From assembly GCA_017302615.1 (NCBI GenBank), contig JAFLDB010000016.1, positions 1 through 54,437 of the forward strand: 54,437 nt of DNA, given 5' to 3'. Numbering within the stretch: the first letter of the stretch is position 1; each line of letters begins with the position of its first letter. The translations under genes and the position numbers were made by a program. Below, piece after piece: positions 41,820-50,011 of the stretch. The notes beneath the pieces were generated by a model, which made no database searches, was not told where the DNA came from, and saw only the letters and a list, made by a program, of their open reading frames with translations. The DNA comes from Sphingomonadales bacterium (GTDB lineage: Bacteria; Pseudomonadota; Alphaproteobacteria; Sphingomonadales; Sphingomonadaceae).

Positions 41820-42851
41820 ATGCATCCGCGAAAGATCCTTGCCACCTTGGTTGCCGGCCTGGCAGCGCTGGGAAGCGCGACCTTTGCCTGGGCCGAAGGC
41901 GACAATGCGGGCCTTCCGCTCAAGACGCAGCCGTTGAGCGCGCAGCAGGCTGCAGACCTGTTCGGTCCGCGCGGAGCCAACCTCCGGCCGGGCACCTACA
42001 TGCTGCGTTCGGTCGATGCGCCGCAATCATGCATGAACTGGGTTTCGGGTGGCCTCGGTCCGCGCTTTGTGGCGATGAAGCCGTGCCACATGGTTCCCCG
42101 GTCCGGCCCGGCTTTGCTCGACGGGCCGCAGCTTTTCACCATCATGCCCCATCCGCAGGGCGGGATGACCCTGCGCGCGGCAAACGTCGCCAGCGAACCG
42201 GAATGGCGCAACACCTATTGCGCAACGGCAGCGCGGGCCGTGCTGATCGGCGCACCGCGACTCGACCTCGAAATGTGCGACAACGTCAACAGCGACTGGC
42301 CGGGCGCCGGCGCACCGGACCAGCGCTTCGGCCTGCTCCGGCAGGACAATGGACCGGTCTATCGGATCGTCCCCTGGCAAGCGTCGCTGTTTGAGGCTGA
42401 TTGTTTTGCGGTGCGCGATCCTGGTGCAGCAGGGGATTACACACGCTCGCTCAATCAGAACGTCGATCTGGTCAAGGTGGGTTGCACCAACCCGGGAACC
42501 GCGTTCGAACTGATCCATGTCGGCGCTTACCCGGTGAGCGATCCGAAGCTGCGCACGTTCGACCGACTGCTCAACCCGCTGGACTGGTACCGCGCCGACG
42601 ACGGCTGGGTCAGGCTGCGACCGGTGGCCGGTGTCGACCTGCCGGGTAGCACGCTCCAGTCGATCCCGTCGGCGGCCGGCGGAGAACGCAATTGCGCCTC
42701 GCTGTGCCTTGCCAACACCCGCTGCCGGGCCTTCACCTGGTATGCGCCGACGGCGGGCAAGGCTGCGCAATGCGTGCTGAAGGATGACTTCCGCCAGGCC
42801 GTGGCCGGTCCTGCCGGGCGCTTTGCCAGCGGGATCGTCCGGCCGAAGTGA
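41820..42851 (+). CDS. Exported protein with C-terminal PAN/Apple domain (343 aa)
   Basis: The signal peptide ends TFAWA-E (about residue 25). The mature protein has an unrecognised N-terminal region with paired cysteines (SCMNW, KPCHM, TYCAT, EMCDN). A C-terminal PAN-like domain (about 270-343) contains NCASLCLANTRCRAFTWY and QCVLKDDF, the usual PAN cysteine pattern. Such domains bind carbohydrate or protein. It lies upstream of a glycosyltransferase on the same strand, 42 bp apart, but a shared task is not shown. An AAGGGGACC ribosome-binding site precedes ATG 41820. Confidence 0.8.
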   Translation: MHPRKILATLVAGLAALGSATFAWAEGDNAGLPLKTQPLSAQQAADLFGPRGANLRPGTYMLRSVDAPQSCMNWVSGGLGPRFVAMKPCHMVPRSGPALLDGPQLFTIMPHPQGGMTLRAANVASEPEWRNTYCATAARAVLIGAPRLDLEMCDNVNSDWPGAGAPDQRFGLLRQDNGPVYRIVPWQASLFEADCFAVRDPGAAGDYTRSLNQNVDLVKVGCTNPGTAFELIHVGAYPVSDPKLRTFDRLLNPLDWYRADDGWVRLRPVAGVDLPGSTLQSIPSAAGGERNCASLCLANTRCRAFTWYAPTAGKAAQCVLKDDFRQAVAGPAGRFASGIVRPK

Positions 42852-42893
42852 AGGGCCTCGCGCTTTGCCGGGCAATCGGCTAAGGCGCGCGGC

Positions 42894-44051
42894 ATGGAAA
42901 CGTCCGACCTTCGGATCGCCCTCTTCTCGGGCAACTACAACTACGTCCGCGACGGGGCGAACCAGGCGCTGAACCGCCTGGTCGGCTATCTGCTGCGCCA
43001 GGGTGCGCAGGTGCGGGTCTATGCCCCGACGGTGGACGAGCCGGCCTTCGAACCAACCGGCGATCTGGTCAGCCTGCCTTCCCTGCCGATCCCGACCCGC
43101 AGCGAGTACCGCATGTCGAGCGGGGTCAACGCCCGGATCAAACGCGATCTGGCCACGTTCCAGCCCAACATCGTCCATGTCTCGGCTCCCGACGTCAGCG
43201 GCCACCGCGCGGTGACCTGGGCCAGGAAGCAGGGTCTGCCGGTGCTGGCATCGGTCCACACCCGGTTCGAGACCTACTTCCGCTATTACAACATGGCCTG
43301 GTTCGAGCCGGTGATCGAGGCCATCCTGCGCCGGTTCTATCGTCGCTGCGACGCGCTCGTCGCCCCGTCCGAGAGCTTTGCGCAGGTCTTGCGTGACCAG
43401 CGCATGAACTATGACATCGACATCTGGTCGCGCGGGGTGGACCGCGAGATCTTCCACCCCGGCCTGCGCAGCATGGACTGGCGGCGCGAGCTGGGCATCG
43501 GCGACGACGAGGTTGTCGTCGGATTCCACAGCCGCCTCGTGATGGAGAAGGGCCTGGACGTCTTCTCCGACACGATCGACGAACTGCGCCGCCGCGGGGT
43601 CAGGCACCGCACGCTGATCGTCGGCGATGGCCCGGCCCGCGGCTGGCTTGCAGCGCGCCTGCCCGATGCGGTCTTCGCCGGGTTCATGTCCGGCACCGAC
43701 CTGGGCAAGGCGGTCGCCTCGATGGACGTCCTGTTCTTCCCCTCCACCACCGAGACTTTCGGCAATGTCAGCCTTGAAGCGATGGCCTGCGGCCTGCCGG
43801 TGGTCGCCGCCGCCGCAACCGGAAGCCAGAACCTGGTCGACAACGGCAAGTCCGGCCGCCTGATCCGTCCCGGCGCGGTCCACCAGTTCGCCGAGGCTCT
43901 GCGCGGCTACGTGGAGGATGCCGATCTGCGCAGCGCCCACGGGACCGCGGGCGAACTGCGGGCCCGCGAGTTTTCGTGGGACCAGATCAACCAGGTCGTC
44001 GCCGATACCTATATCCGGCTGATCCGCCAGAAAGCGGCGGCGAAGGCCTGA
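42894..44051 (+). CDS. GT4-family glycosyltransferase
   Basis: A 385-aa GT-B fold enzyme. The N-terminal acceptor domain begins RIALFSGNYNYVRDGANQAL and includes HVSAPDVSGHRAV and HTRFETYFRYY. The C-terminal donor domain has GFHSRLVMEKGLDVF, VGDGPARG and the EX7E motif in TETFGNVSLEAMACGLPVV. It resembles MgtA-like enzymes that mannosylate or glucuronosylate glycolipids. The donor and acceptor cannot be read from the sequence. It may act in sphingomonad glycolipid synthesis, but this is inference. Confidence 0.9.
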   Translation: METSDLRIALFSGNYNYVRDGANQALNRLVGYLLRQGAQVRVYAPTVDEPAFEPTGDLVSLPSLPIPTRSEYRMSSGVNARIKRDLATFQPNIVHVSAPDVSGHRAVTWARKQGLPVLASVHTRFETYFRYYNMAWFEPVIEAILRRFYRRCDALVAPSESFAQVLRDQRMNYDIDIWSRGVDREIFHPGLRSMDWRRELGIGDDEVVVGFHSRLVMEKGLDVFSDTIDELRRRGVRHRTLIVGDGPARGWLAARLPDAVFAGFMSGTDLGKAVASMDVLFFPSTTETFGNVSLEAMACGLPVVAAAATGSQNLVDNGKSGRLIRPGAVHQFAEALRGYVEDADLRSAHGTAGELRAREFSWDQINQVVADTYIRLIRQKAAAKA

Positions 44052-44053
44052 TC

Positions 44054-44470
44054 CTAGCCGAGCAGGCCCTGCGCGGCACTGCGGCGCGAATAGTGCCACA
44101 GGAACGCAATCACCAGCACGATGAAGATCGACAGCGCCGGTTCAAACACTCCGGCCATGGCTTGCGCCGCGTAGCTTACGATCGCGCCGACCAGCGAAAC
44201 CAGGAACGCCGGCACGGCATACCGCGAGCGCACCAGCATCAACACCGATCCGGCCACCGAACCCCAAATGCCCAGCGACCAGCCCAGATGGGCCCATACC
44301 GGCATGTTGGCGACATAGTCCTGCATCGCCGGACTGGCCTGGGTCAGCGCCGCGGCAGGATCGAGCTTGCTCCATGTATAGAGATAACCGCCAATGGCAT
44401 TCCAGATCATGCCCACCCCGGCAATGACCCAGAAGCTGGTGGGCACACTGCCCCCTGCAACCTTGTTCAT
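44054..44470 (-). CDS. Membrane protein of unknown function (138 aa)
   Basis: Four hydrophobic segments (about 12-30, 60-80, 86-106 and 110-128) separated by short loops, starting MNKVAGGSVPTSFWVIAGVGM and ending WHYSRRSAAQGLLG. GGAG lies about 8 nt before ATG 44470. It converges on the glycosyltransferase (2 bp apart) and is divergent from rarA. It resembles uncharacterised sphingomonad membrane proteins with a W-A-H-L-G-W-S-L-G-I-W-G motif; no function is known to me. Confidence 0.8.
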   Translation of the reverse strand: MNKVAGGSVPTSFWVIAGVGMIWNAIGGYLYTWSKLDPAAALTQASPAMQDYVANMPVWAHLGWSLGIWGSVAGSVLMLVRSRYAVPAFLVSLVGAIVSYAAQAMAGVFEPALSIFIVLVIAFLWHYSRRSAAQGLLG

Positions 44471-44560
44471 GACCCGCTCTCCTGCGTTATTATTATGCCT
44501 GCAACCTACGCCTGTTCGCGAATCGATGCAATTGCCGCCGACCCGGTCTAACAGGGGGGT

Positions 44561-45877
44561 ATGAGCGGCCTGTTTCCAGACGATCTTTCCCCGGCCGCGC
44601 CGGATAATCCGGCCGATGACGCGCCGCTGGCCGACCGGCTGCGCCCGGCCAGTCTGGCGGACGTGATCGGGCAGGAACATCTGACCGGCCCGGAAGGGGC
44701 GATCGGGCGGATGGTCGCTGCGGGCAAGCTGTCCAGCATGATCCTGTGGGGCCCGCCCGGCACCGGCAAGACCAGCACGGCGCGGCTGCTGGCCGATGCG
44801 GTGGGCATGCGGTTCCTGTCGGTCAGCGCGGTCTTTTCCGGCGTGGCCGACCTGAAGAAGGCCTTTGCCGAAGCCGAAGCCGCCGCCAGGGCCGGACAGC
44901 GCACCCTGCTGTTCGTGGACGAGATCCACCGCTTCAACCGCGCCCAGCAGGACGGTTTCCTGCCGTTCGTGGAACGCGGAACGGTGACGCTGGTCGGCGC
45001 GACGACCGAGAACCCCAGCTTCGCGCTCAATGCCGCGCTGCTTTCCCGCGCGCAGGTGCTGATCCTGCACCGGCTCGATGCGGCCGCGCTCGATACCCTG
45101 CTGGCCCGGGCAGAGGCACTGGCCGGTCCGCTCCCCCTCACTCCCGAAGCGCGCGAAGCCTTGGTAGCCAGTGCCGACGGCGATGGGCGGTTCCTGCTCA
45201 ACCAGGCCGAAACGCTGTACAACGCACGGATCATCGAACCCCTCGATCCGGCCGGGCTCGGCAAGTTCCTCCAGCGGCGGGTGGCGGTCTATGACAAGGA
45301 CCGTGACGGGCACTACAATCTGATCTCGGCGCTGCACAAGGCGCTGCGCGGGTCCGATCCGCAGGCCGCGCTCTACTACCTCGCCCGGATGCTGACCGCC
45401 GGGGAAGAACCGCTTTACGTGCTGCGTCGGCTGGTCCGCTTTGCCAGCGAGGACATCGGCCTGGCCGATCCGCAGGCGCTGACCCAGTGCCTTGCCGCCA
45501 AGGATGCCTACCAGTTCCTCGGCAGTCCGGAGGGCGAGCTGGCGATCGTCCAGGCCTGCCTGTACCTGGCCACCGCACCCAAATCGAACGCGGCCTATGC
45601 GGCGCAGAAGGCGGCTTGGAAGAGCGCCAAGGAAACCGGGAGCCTCTCTCCGCCCGCCAACATCCTGAACGCGCCGACCAAGCTGATGAAGGACATCGGC
45701 TACGGCAAGGACTACGCTTACGACCATGAAGCGGAAGACGGCTTTTCCGGAGCCAATTACTGGCCGGACGGCATGGCTCCGCAAGCCTATTACCAGCCGG
45801 CTCCTCGCGGGTTTGAACGCGAAGTGCTGAAGCGGCTGGAATGGTGGGACAGGAAGCGCAAGGAGCGTCAGGGCTGA
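44561..45877 (+). CDS. rarA: Replication-associated recombination ATPase RarA/MgsA
   Basis: A 438-aa AAA+ clamp-loader-like protein that acts at stalled replication forks. The N-terminal LADRLRPASLADVIGQEHL block, Walker A GPPGTGKTS (about 63-71), Walker B LLFVDEIHRFNRAQQD and sensor-1 VGATTENPSF are all canonical. The C-terminal tetramerisation region contains LAARMLTAGEEPLYVLRR-like sequence (ARMLTAGEEPLYVLRRLVRF) and FEREVLKRLEWWD. Confidence 0.96.
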   Translation: MSGLFPDDLSPAAPDNPADDAPLADRLRPASLADVIGQEHLTGPEGAIGRMVAAGKLSSMILWGPPGTGKTSTARLLADAVGMRFLSVSAVFSGVADLKKAFAEAEAAARAGQRTLLFVDEIHRFNRAQQDGFLPFVERGTVTLVGATTENPSFALNAALLSRAQVLILHRLDAAALDTLLARAEALAGPLPLTPEAREALVASADGDGRFLLNQAETLYNARIIEPLDPAGLGKFLQRRVAVYDKDRDGHYNLISALHKALRGSDPQAALYYLARMLTAGEEPLYVLRRLVRFASEDIGLADPQALTQCLAAKDAYQFLGSPEGELAIVQACLYLATAPKSNAAYAAQKAAWKSAKETGSLSPPANILNAPTKLMKDIGYGKDYAYDHEAEDGFSGANYWPDGMAPQAYYQPAPRGFEREVLKRLEWWDRKRKERQG

Positions 45878-45952
45878 CCCGAAGGCGTCCCGGCGCAGGC
45901 GCGGAACCTGACAAAGTTCACAGGGTTCTGGAAATAAAAAAATGGCTGATTC

Positions 45953-45970
45953 CTTGCGATAATCCGCAAG
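45953..45970. promoter_or_regulatory. Dyad in an AT-richer spot upstream of the DUF429-like gene
   Basis: CTTGCG-ATAATC-CGCAAG, a perfect 6+6 inverted repeat, follows an A-rich run (AAATAAAAAAATGG, 45932-45945). It lies about 40 bp before the chosen start of the next gene. It could be an operator or part of a promoter. It is in the 130-bp gap after rarA. Confidence 0.3.
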
Positions 45971-46007
45971 TGTGACAGCACACCGCAGTGTAGGAAAGCG
46001 ATCAGCA

Positions 46008-46895
46008 GTGACCAGTGCGCCCCATCGGCCGGACCGCTTCCGCCACTTCGCCGCGATCGACTGGTCGGGCGCGGCGGGGGAGCGGCACCGCGGGATTGCC
46101 GTGGCCCTGCTGCGCGAGGGTGAGGCCGCGCCCGTGCTGGTCCGCCCCGGTCATCGCTGGTCCCGTCCGGAAGTGCTGGACTGGCTGCTGGGCGAATTGC
46201 CCGCCGGCACGCTGGTCGGCTTCGACATGGGCATTTCGCTGGCCCATGCCGACATGGGGGCGTTCTTTCCCGGTTGGCACGACAGCCCGGCTGGTGCCCA
46301 TGCGCTGTGGGCGCGGATCGACACGATCTGCGCGGACGATCCGCACCTGTCCGTTTCCAGCTTTGTCGATCACCCCGAAGTGTCCCGTCATCTCCGCCGC
46401 CACGGCGGGCGCGAGGGGGACCGGTTCGGGGGCGGGCGCGGGCGCCTGCGCGTAACCGAGCGTGCGCAGGAAGCGATGGGCTGCAAACCCTATTCCAATT
46501 TCAACCTGGTCGGCGCGGCGCAGGTCGGCAAGTCCAGCCTGTCGGGCATGCGGCTGCTGCACCGGCTGGCTGGCCGCCTGCCGGTCTGGCCGGTCGATCC
46601 CCTGCCCGAAAGCGGCTCTGCCGTGGTGGAAATCTATACCACCATTGCCGCCATGGCCGCCGGGCGCAGCGCGGCCAAAAGCAAGATCCGCGACCATGGC
46701 CAACTCGACGACGCCCTGATCGCGCTGGGCTGCGCGCCGCTGGGCGGGAGCGGCCCGATTGCCGATCACGCCAGCGACGCGCTGATCACTGCCGCCTGGC
46801 TGCGCGGCGCGGCCCGGAACCCCGCGCTGTGGCAGCCCGCCGGGCTGACTGCGGAAATTGCCCGCACAGAGGGGTGGACCTTCGGCGCCCGATAG
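46008..46895 (+). CDS. DUF429-like, RNase H-fold protein of unknown function
   Basis: The frame runs from a GTG at 45972 or 46008. The latter (MTSAPHRPDRF) is preferred because GGAAAG lies about 10 nt upstream. The 295-aa product has an RNase H-like layout: first strand AAIDWSGA, GTLVGFDMGISLAHAD, VVEIYTTIAA and a final HASDALITAAWLRGAA helix, consistent with DUF429-type proteins. The acidic residues in these motifs could bind a metal ion. A plain DUF429 assignment is tentative. tRNA-Thr follows 31 bp downstream. Confidence 0.65.
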   Translation: MTSAPHRPDRFRHFAAIDWSGAAGERHRGIAVALLREGEAAPVLVRPGHRWSRPEVLDWLLGELPAGTLVGFDMGISLAHADMGAFFPGWHDSPAGAHALWARIDTICADDPHLSVSSFVDHPEVSRHLRRHGGREGDRFGGGRGRLRVTERAQEAMGCKPYSNFNLVGAAQVGKSSLSGMRLLHRLAGRLPVWPVDPLPESGSAVVEIYTTIAAMAAGRSAAKSKIRDHGQLDDALIALGCAPLGGSGPIADHASDALITAAWLRGAARNPALWQPAGLTAEIARTEGWTFGAR

Positions 46896-46926
46896 GACTA
46901 AGGACGCCTGCACATAAGGCCACGTT

Positions 46927-47002
<76 letters not shown>

Positions 47003-47028
47003 TTATCGCAAGGGAGCGAGCAGCACAC

Positions 47029-48018
47029 ATGCTTGCAGAGATGATCCAGCGCCTGTTCGAGCGGTCGCTCGACGATGCGGCGCAAGCGCAGGCGCGCGGC
47101 GGCCAATGGCTGGACGCGCTGTGGGCCGAAGTTGAGGAAATGGGCCTGCCGCTGGCGCTGCTGGGCGAGGACCAGGGCGGCTTCGGCCTGTCCGCCGCCG
47201 AACAGGGCGAAGCACTGATGCTGCTGGGCAAGCTGGCCGTGCCGCTGCCGGTGGCCGAAACCATGGGCGCCAACCGCCTGCTGGCCAAGGCCGGGCTGCC
47301 GCTGGCCGATGGCGCTGCCGGGCTGGCCCGCGCCGATCATCTGACGGTCGAGAACGGCATCCTGAAAGGTCGGGTCGAGCGGGTCGCCTGGGGCGAGCAC
47401 CTGTCGTGCCTGGCGCTGGCGGTGGGCGACACCCTGTACCGCGTCCCGCGTTCCGGCTGGTCGCTGGCCGAGGCCGGCTCCGCCGTCAATTTCCACCCGC
47501 GCCCGGCGCTGGAGATCGCCTGGGAGATCGACGCCGAGGCCCCGCTGCCGCATTGCCCGCTGGCCGAAGGCGCGACGCTGCGCGCGCACCAGATCGCCGG
47601 AGCGCTGGAAGCCGCGCTGGACATGACGCTGAGCCACACCGCCACCCGCGTGCAGTTCGGCAAGCCGCTGCAAAAGAACCAGGTGGTGCAGCATGAACTG
47701 GCCAAGCTGGCCGGCGAGCTGGCCTGCGCCACCGCTGCCGCCGGTCTCGCCGCCGAAGCGCTGGAGCGCGGCGACGTGCTGGGCGTGGCGGCCGGATCGC
47801 TGCGCGCCCGTGAGGCTGCCGGCAGTGGTGCCGGGATTGCCACCCAGATGCACGGCGCGATCGGCTTCACCCGCGAGCACGCCCTGCATCTCTACACGAC
47901 TTCGCTGTGGACCTGGCGCGACGAATTCGGCGGCCAGGTGTTCTGGGCCAGGCTGCTGGGCAAGGCCGCAGTGGCGGCCGGCGGCGATGGATACTGGCCG
48001 ATGGTGACACAGCTATGA
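47029..48018 (+). CDS. Acyl-CoA dehydrogenase, short subunit-like
   Basis: A 329-aa acyl-CoA dehydrogenase-family protein, shorter than the usual 380-400. The N-terminal helical part contains LLGEDQGGFGLSAAEQGEAL. The C-terminal part has TRVQFGKPLQKNQVVQHELA and MHGAIGFTREHALHLYT, with the Glu at the usual C-terminal base position. It overlaps the next dehydrogenase by 4 bp (ATGA). Such short/long pairs form heteromeric FAD enzymes in steroid-side-chain or unusual acyl-CoA oxidation in other bacteria. ATG 47029 begins 26 bp after tRNA-Thr. Confidence 0.88.
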   Translation: MLAEMIQRLFERSLDDAAQAQARGGQWLDALWAEVEEMGLPLALLGEDQGGFGLSAAEQGEALMLLGKLAVPLPVAETMGANRLLAKAGLPLADGAAGLARADHLTVENGILKGRVERVAWGEHLSCLALAVGDTLYRVPRSGWSLAEAGSAVNFHPRPALEIAWEIDAEAPLPHCPLAEGATLRAHQIAGALEAALDMTLSHTATRVQFGKPLQKNQVVQHELAKLAGELACATAAAGLAAEALERGDVLGVAAGSLRAREAAGSGAGIATQMHGAIGFTREHALHLYTTSLWTWRDEFGGQVFWARLLGKAAVAAGGDGYWPMVTQL

Positions 48019-49169
48019 GCGCGATTCCCTTCCCCGCCCCGCCGCTGGACAGCGACGAAGTCCTGGCTCTGCGCACGGAGTTCCGGGCGTTCCTGGACAA
48101 GCACCTGGGCCACCGCACCCCGCGCCAGCGCAGCGACAACTGGTACGGCTTCGACCGCCAGTTCAGCCTGGAAATGGGCAAGGCCGGCTATCTCGGCATG
48201 ACCTGGTCCAAGCAGTACGGCGGGCATGAGCGCAGCGCCTATGAGCGCTATGTCGTGGTGGAGGAATCGCTGGCCTGGGGCGCCCCGGTCGGCGCGCACT
48301 GGATTGCCGACCGGCAGTCCGGCCCTTCGATCATCAAGTTCGGCACCGACGAGCAGAAGGAAACCCTGCTGCCCCGCATCGCCGCGGGCGAACTGGCTTT
48401 CGGCATCGGCATGAGCGAGCCCGATTCCGGATCGGACCTCGCCGCCACCCGGACCAAGGCGGTGAAGGACGGCGATGTCTACCGCGTCACCGGCACCAAG
48501 GTCTGGACCAGCTTTGCGCACGAGGCGGACTATGTGATCCTGTTCTGCCGGACCAGCGGTACCCCGGCCGACCGGCACAACGGCACCAGCCAGCTGCTGG
48601 TCGATCTCAAGAACACGCCGGGCCTGACGATCCGCCCGATCATCGACCTCGCTGGCCAGCATCACTTCAACGAGATGCACTTCGAGGACGCCATCGTTCC
48701 CGCCAAGAACCTGCTGGGCCGCGAAGGCGATGGTTGGAACCAGGTGATGAGCGAGCTGGCCTTCGAACGGTCCGGCCCGGAACGGTTCCTCTCCTCGATC
48801 GAGCTGATGTACCAGCTGATCGAAGTGCTGAAGGGCCGCGAGGACGATGCGGCGATGGCGACCATCGGCCGCCTGACCGCCCAGCTGGCCGTGCTGCGCC
48901 GCTTGTCGCGCTCGGTCGCGGCGATGTTGCAGAACCATCAGGACGCGGGCCTTCAGGCCTCGATCGTCAAGGACGTCGGCGCGGTGTGGGAGCAGACCCT
49001 GCCCGATTTCGCCCGCCAGCTGGTCGATGCCGAACCCGATCCGCGCACCGCGGCGGCCTATGCCGGGGTGCTGGCCAACATCGTCCACAATGCGCCGAGC
49101 TGGTCCCTGCGCGGCGGCACGCGCGAGATCCTGCGCGGGATCATCGCGCGGGGTCTGGGGACTCGCTAA
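48015..49169 (+). CDS. Acyl-CoA dehydrogenase, full-length
   Basis: A 384-aa FAD-dependent acyl-CoA dehydrogenase. Family blocks are GKAGYLGMTWSKQYGG, the FAD/substrate strand FGIGMSEPDSGSDLA with VTGTKVWTSFAHEADY, and the C-terminal LRGGTREILRGIIARGLG. The ATG overlaps the preceding short paralogue. Whether the two form a heteromer is inferred from the overlap. The acyl substrate is unknown. kynA follows after a 40-bp gap, but no pathway link is evident. Confidence 0.93.
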   Translation: MSAIPFPAPPLDSDEVLALRTEFRAFLDKHLGHRTPRQRSDNWYGFDRQFSLEMGKAGYLGMTWSKQYGGHERSAYERYVVVEESLAWGAPVGAHWIADRQSGPSIIKFGTDEQKETLLPRIAAGELAFGIGMSEPDSGSDLAATRTKAVKDGDVYRVTGTKVWTSFAHEADYVILFCRTSGTPADRHNGTSQLLVDLKNTPGLTIRPIIDLAGQHHFNEMHFEDAIVPAKNLLGREGDGWNQVMSELAFERSGPERFLSSIELMYQLIEVLKGREDDAAMATIGRLTAQLAVLRRLSRSVAAMLQNHQDAGLQASIVKDVGAVWEQTLPDFARQLVDAEPDPRTAAAYAGVLANIVHNAPSWSLRGGTREILRGIIARGLGTR

Positions 49170-49209
49170 GCGGTTGCAATCGTAACCGGTTGGGTCGATG
49201 GTCCGGTCC

Positions 49210-50001
49210 ATGACCGAGACCATGACCTATGCCCGCTACCTTGATCTGGATGCGCTGCTGGCCTGCCAGCATCCGCAGACCGAATGCGATGACGAGATGC
49301 TGTTCATCGTCATCCACCAGACCAAGGAACTGTGGCTGAAGCAGATGATCCGCGAGCTGCGGCTGGCGCTGGACCAGATCGCCGCCGATGCGCTGGTTCC
49401 GGCCTACAAGGCGCTGGCCCGGGTCAGCCGGATCCAGGCGGTGATGACGCTGAGCTGGGACGTGCTCGCCACCATGACCCCCAGCGATTACACCCGTTTT
49501 CGCGACAGCCTCGGCCCCTCAAGCGGGTTCCAGTCCGACCAGTTCCGCACGGTCGAATACATGCTCGGGCTGAAGGATGCGCGGTTCCTGGCCTATCAGG
49601 ATGACCGGCCCGAAGCGCGTGCGGCGATGGAAGCGGCGCTGGCCGCGCCCAGCCTGTGGGATGCCGCCATCGCCGCTGCCGCCCGTGCCGGCCTGGCCAT
49701 TCCCGCCGAAGTGCTGGAGCGCGACGTGACGCAGGCCTATGCCCCGCACCCGGCGGTCGAGGCCGCCTTTCTGGAAGTCTACCGCGATACCGCGCGCTAT
49801 TGGGAGCTTTACCAGTTGGCCGAAAAGCTGGTCGATATCGACGATGCCATGGCGACCTGGCGGCACAAGCACGTGGTCACGGTGGAGCGGGTGATCGGCG
49901 GGAAACGCGGCACCGGCGGAACGGCGGGCGCGGCCTATCTCCATTCCACGCTGGGCAAGCGCGCCTTTCCCGAACTGTGGTCGCTGAGGACATCTCTATG
50001 A
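49210..50001 (+). CDS. kynA: Tryptophan 2,3-dioxygenase
   Basis: A 263-aa haem dioxygenase converting L-tryptophan to N-formylkynurenine. Motifs are DDEMLFIVIHQTKELWLKQ (active-site His36) and LGPSSGFQSDQFRTVEYMLG. The haem-ligand region is WRHKHVVTVERVIG (His221) with KRGTGGTAG. All match the family, so it should be active. ATG 49210 begins MTETMTYARYL; ATG 49198 in the same frame would add four residues and neither has a strong ribosome-binding site. The kynureninase-like gene follows after 10 bp. Confidence 0.96.
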   Translation: MTETMTYARYLDLDALLACQHPQTECDDEMLFIVIHQTKELWLKQMIRELRLALDQIAADALVPAYKALARVSRIQAVMTLSWDVLATMTPSDYTRFRDSLGPSSGFQSDQFRTVEYMLGLKDARFLAYQDDRPEARAAMEAALAAPSLWDAAIAAAARAGLAIPAEVLERDVTQAYAPHPAVEAAFLEVYRDTARYWELYQLAEKLVDIDDAMATWRHKHVVTVERVIGGKRGTGGTAGAAYLHSTLGKRAFPELWSLRTSL

Positions 50002-50011
50002 GGCTTGTCCG

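Noticed and set aside
44471..45784. Long minus-strand frame joined to the 138-aa membrane protein
   Set aside because: It is antisense to rarA and shows no motif; the membrane protein has its own ATG with a good ribosome-binding site.
45907..45930. Possible LexA box (GAAC/GTTC repeats) upstream of the DUF429-like gene
   Set aside because: The spacings are N8 (GAAC...GTTC) and N5 (GTTC...GTTC), not the N7 direct repeat of alphaproteobacterial LexA sites.
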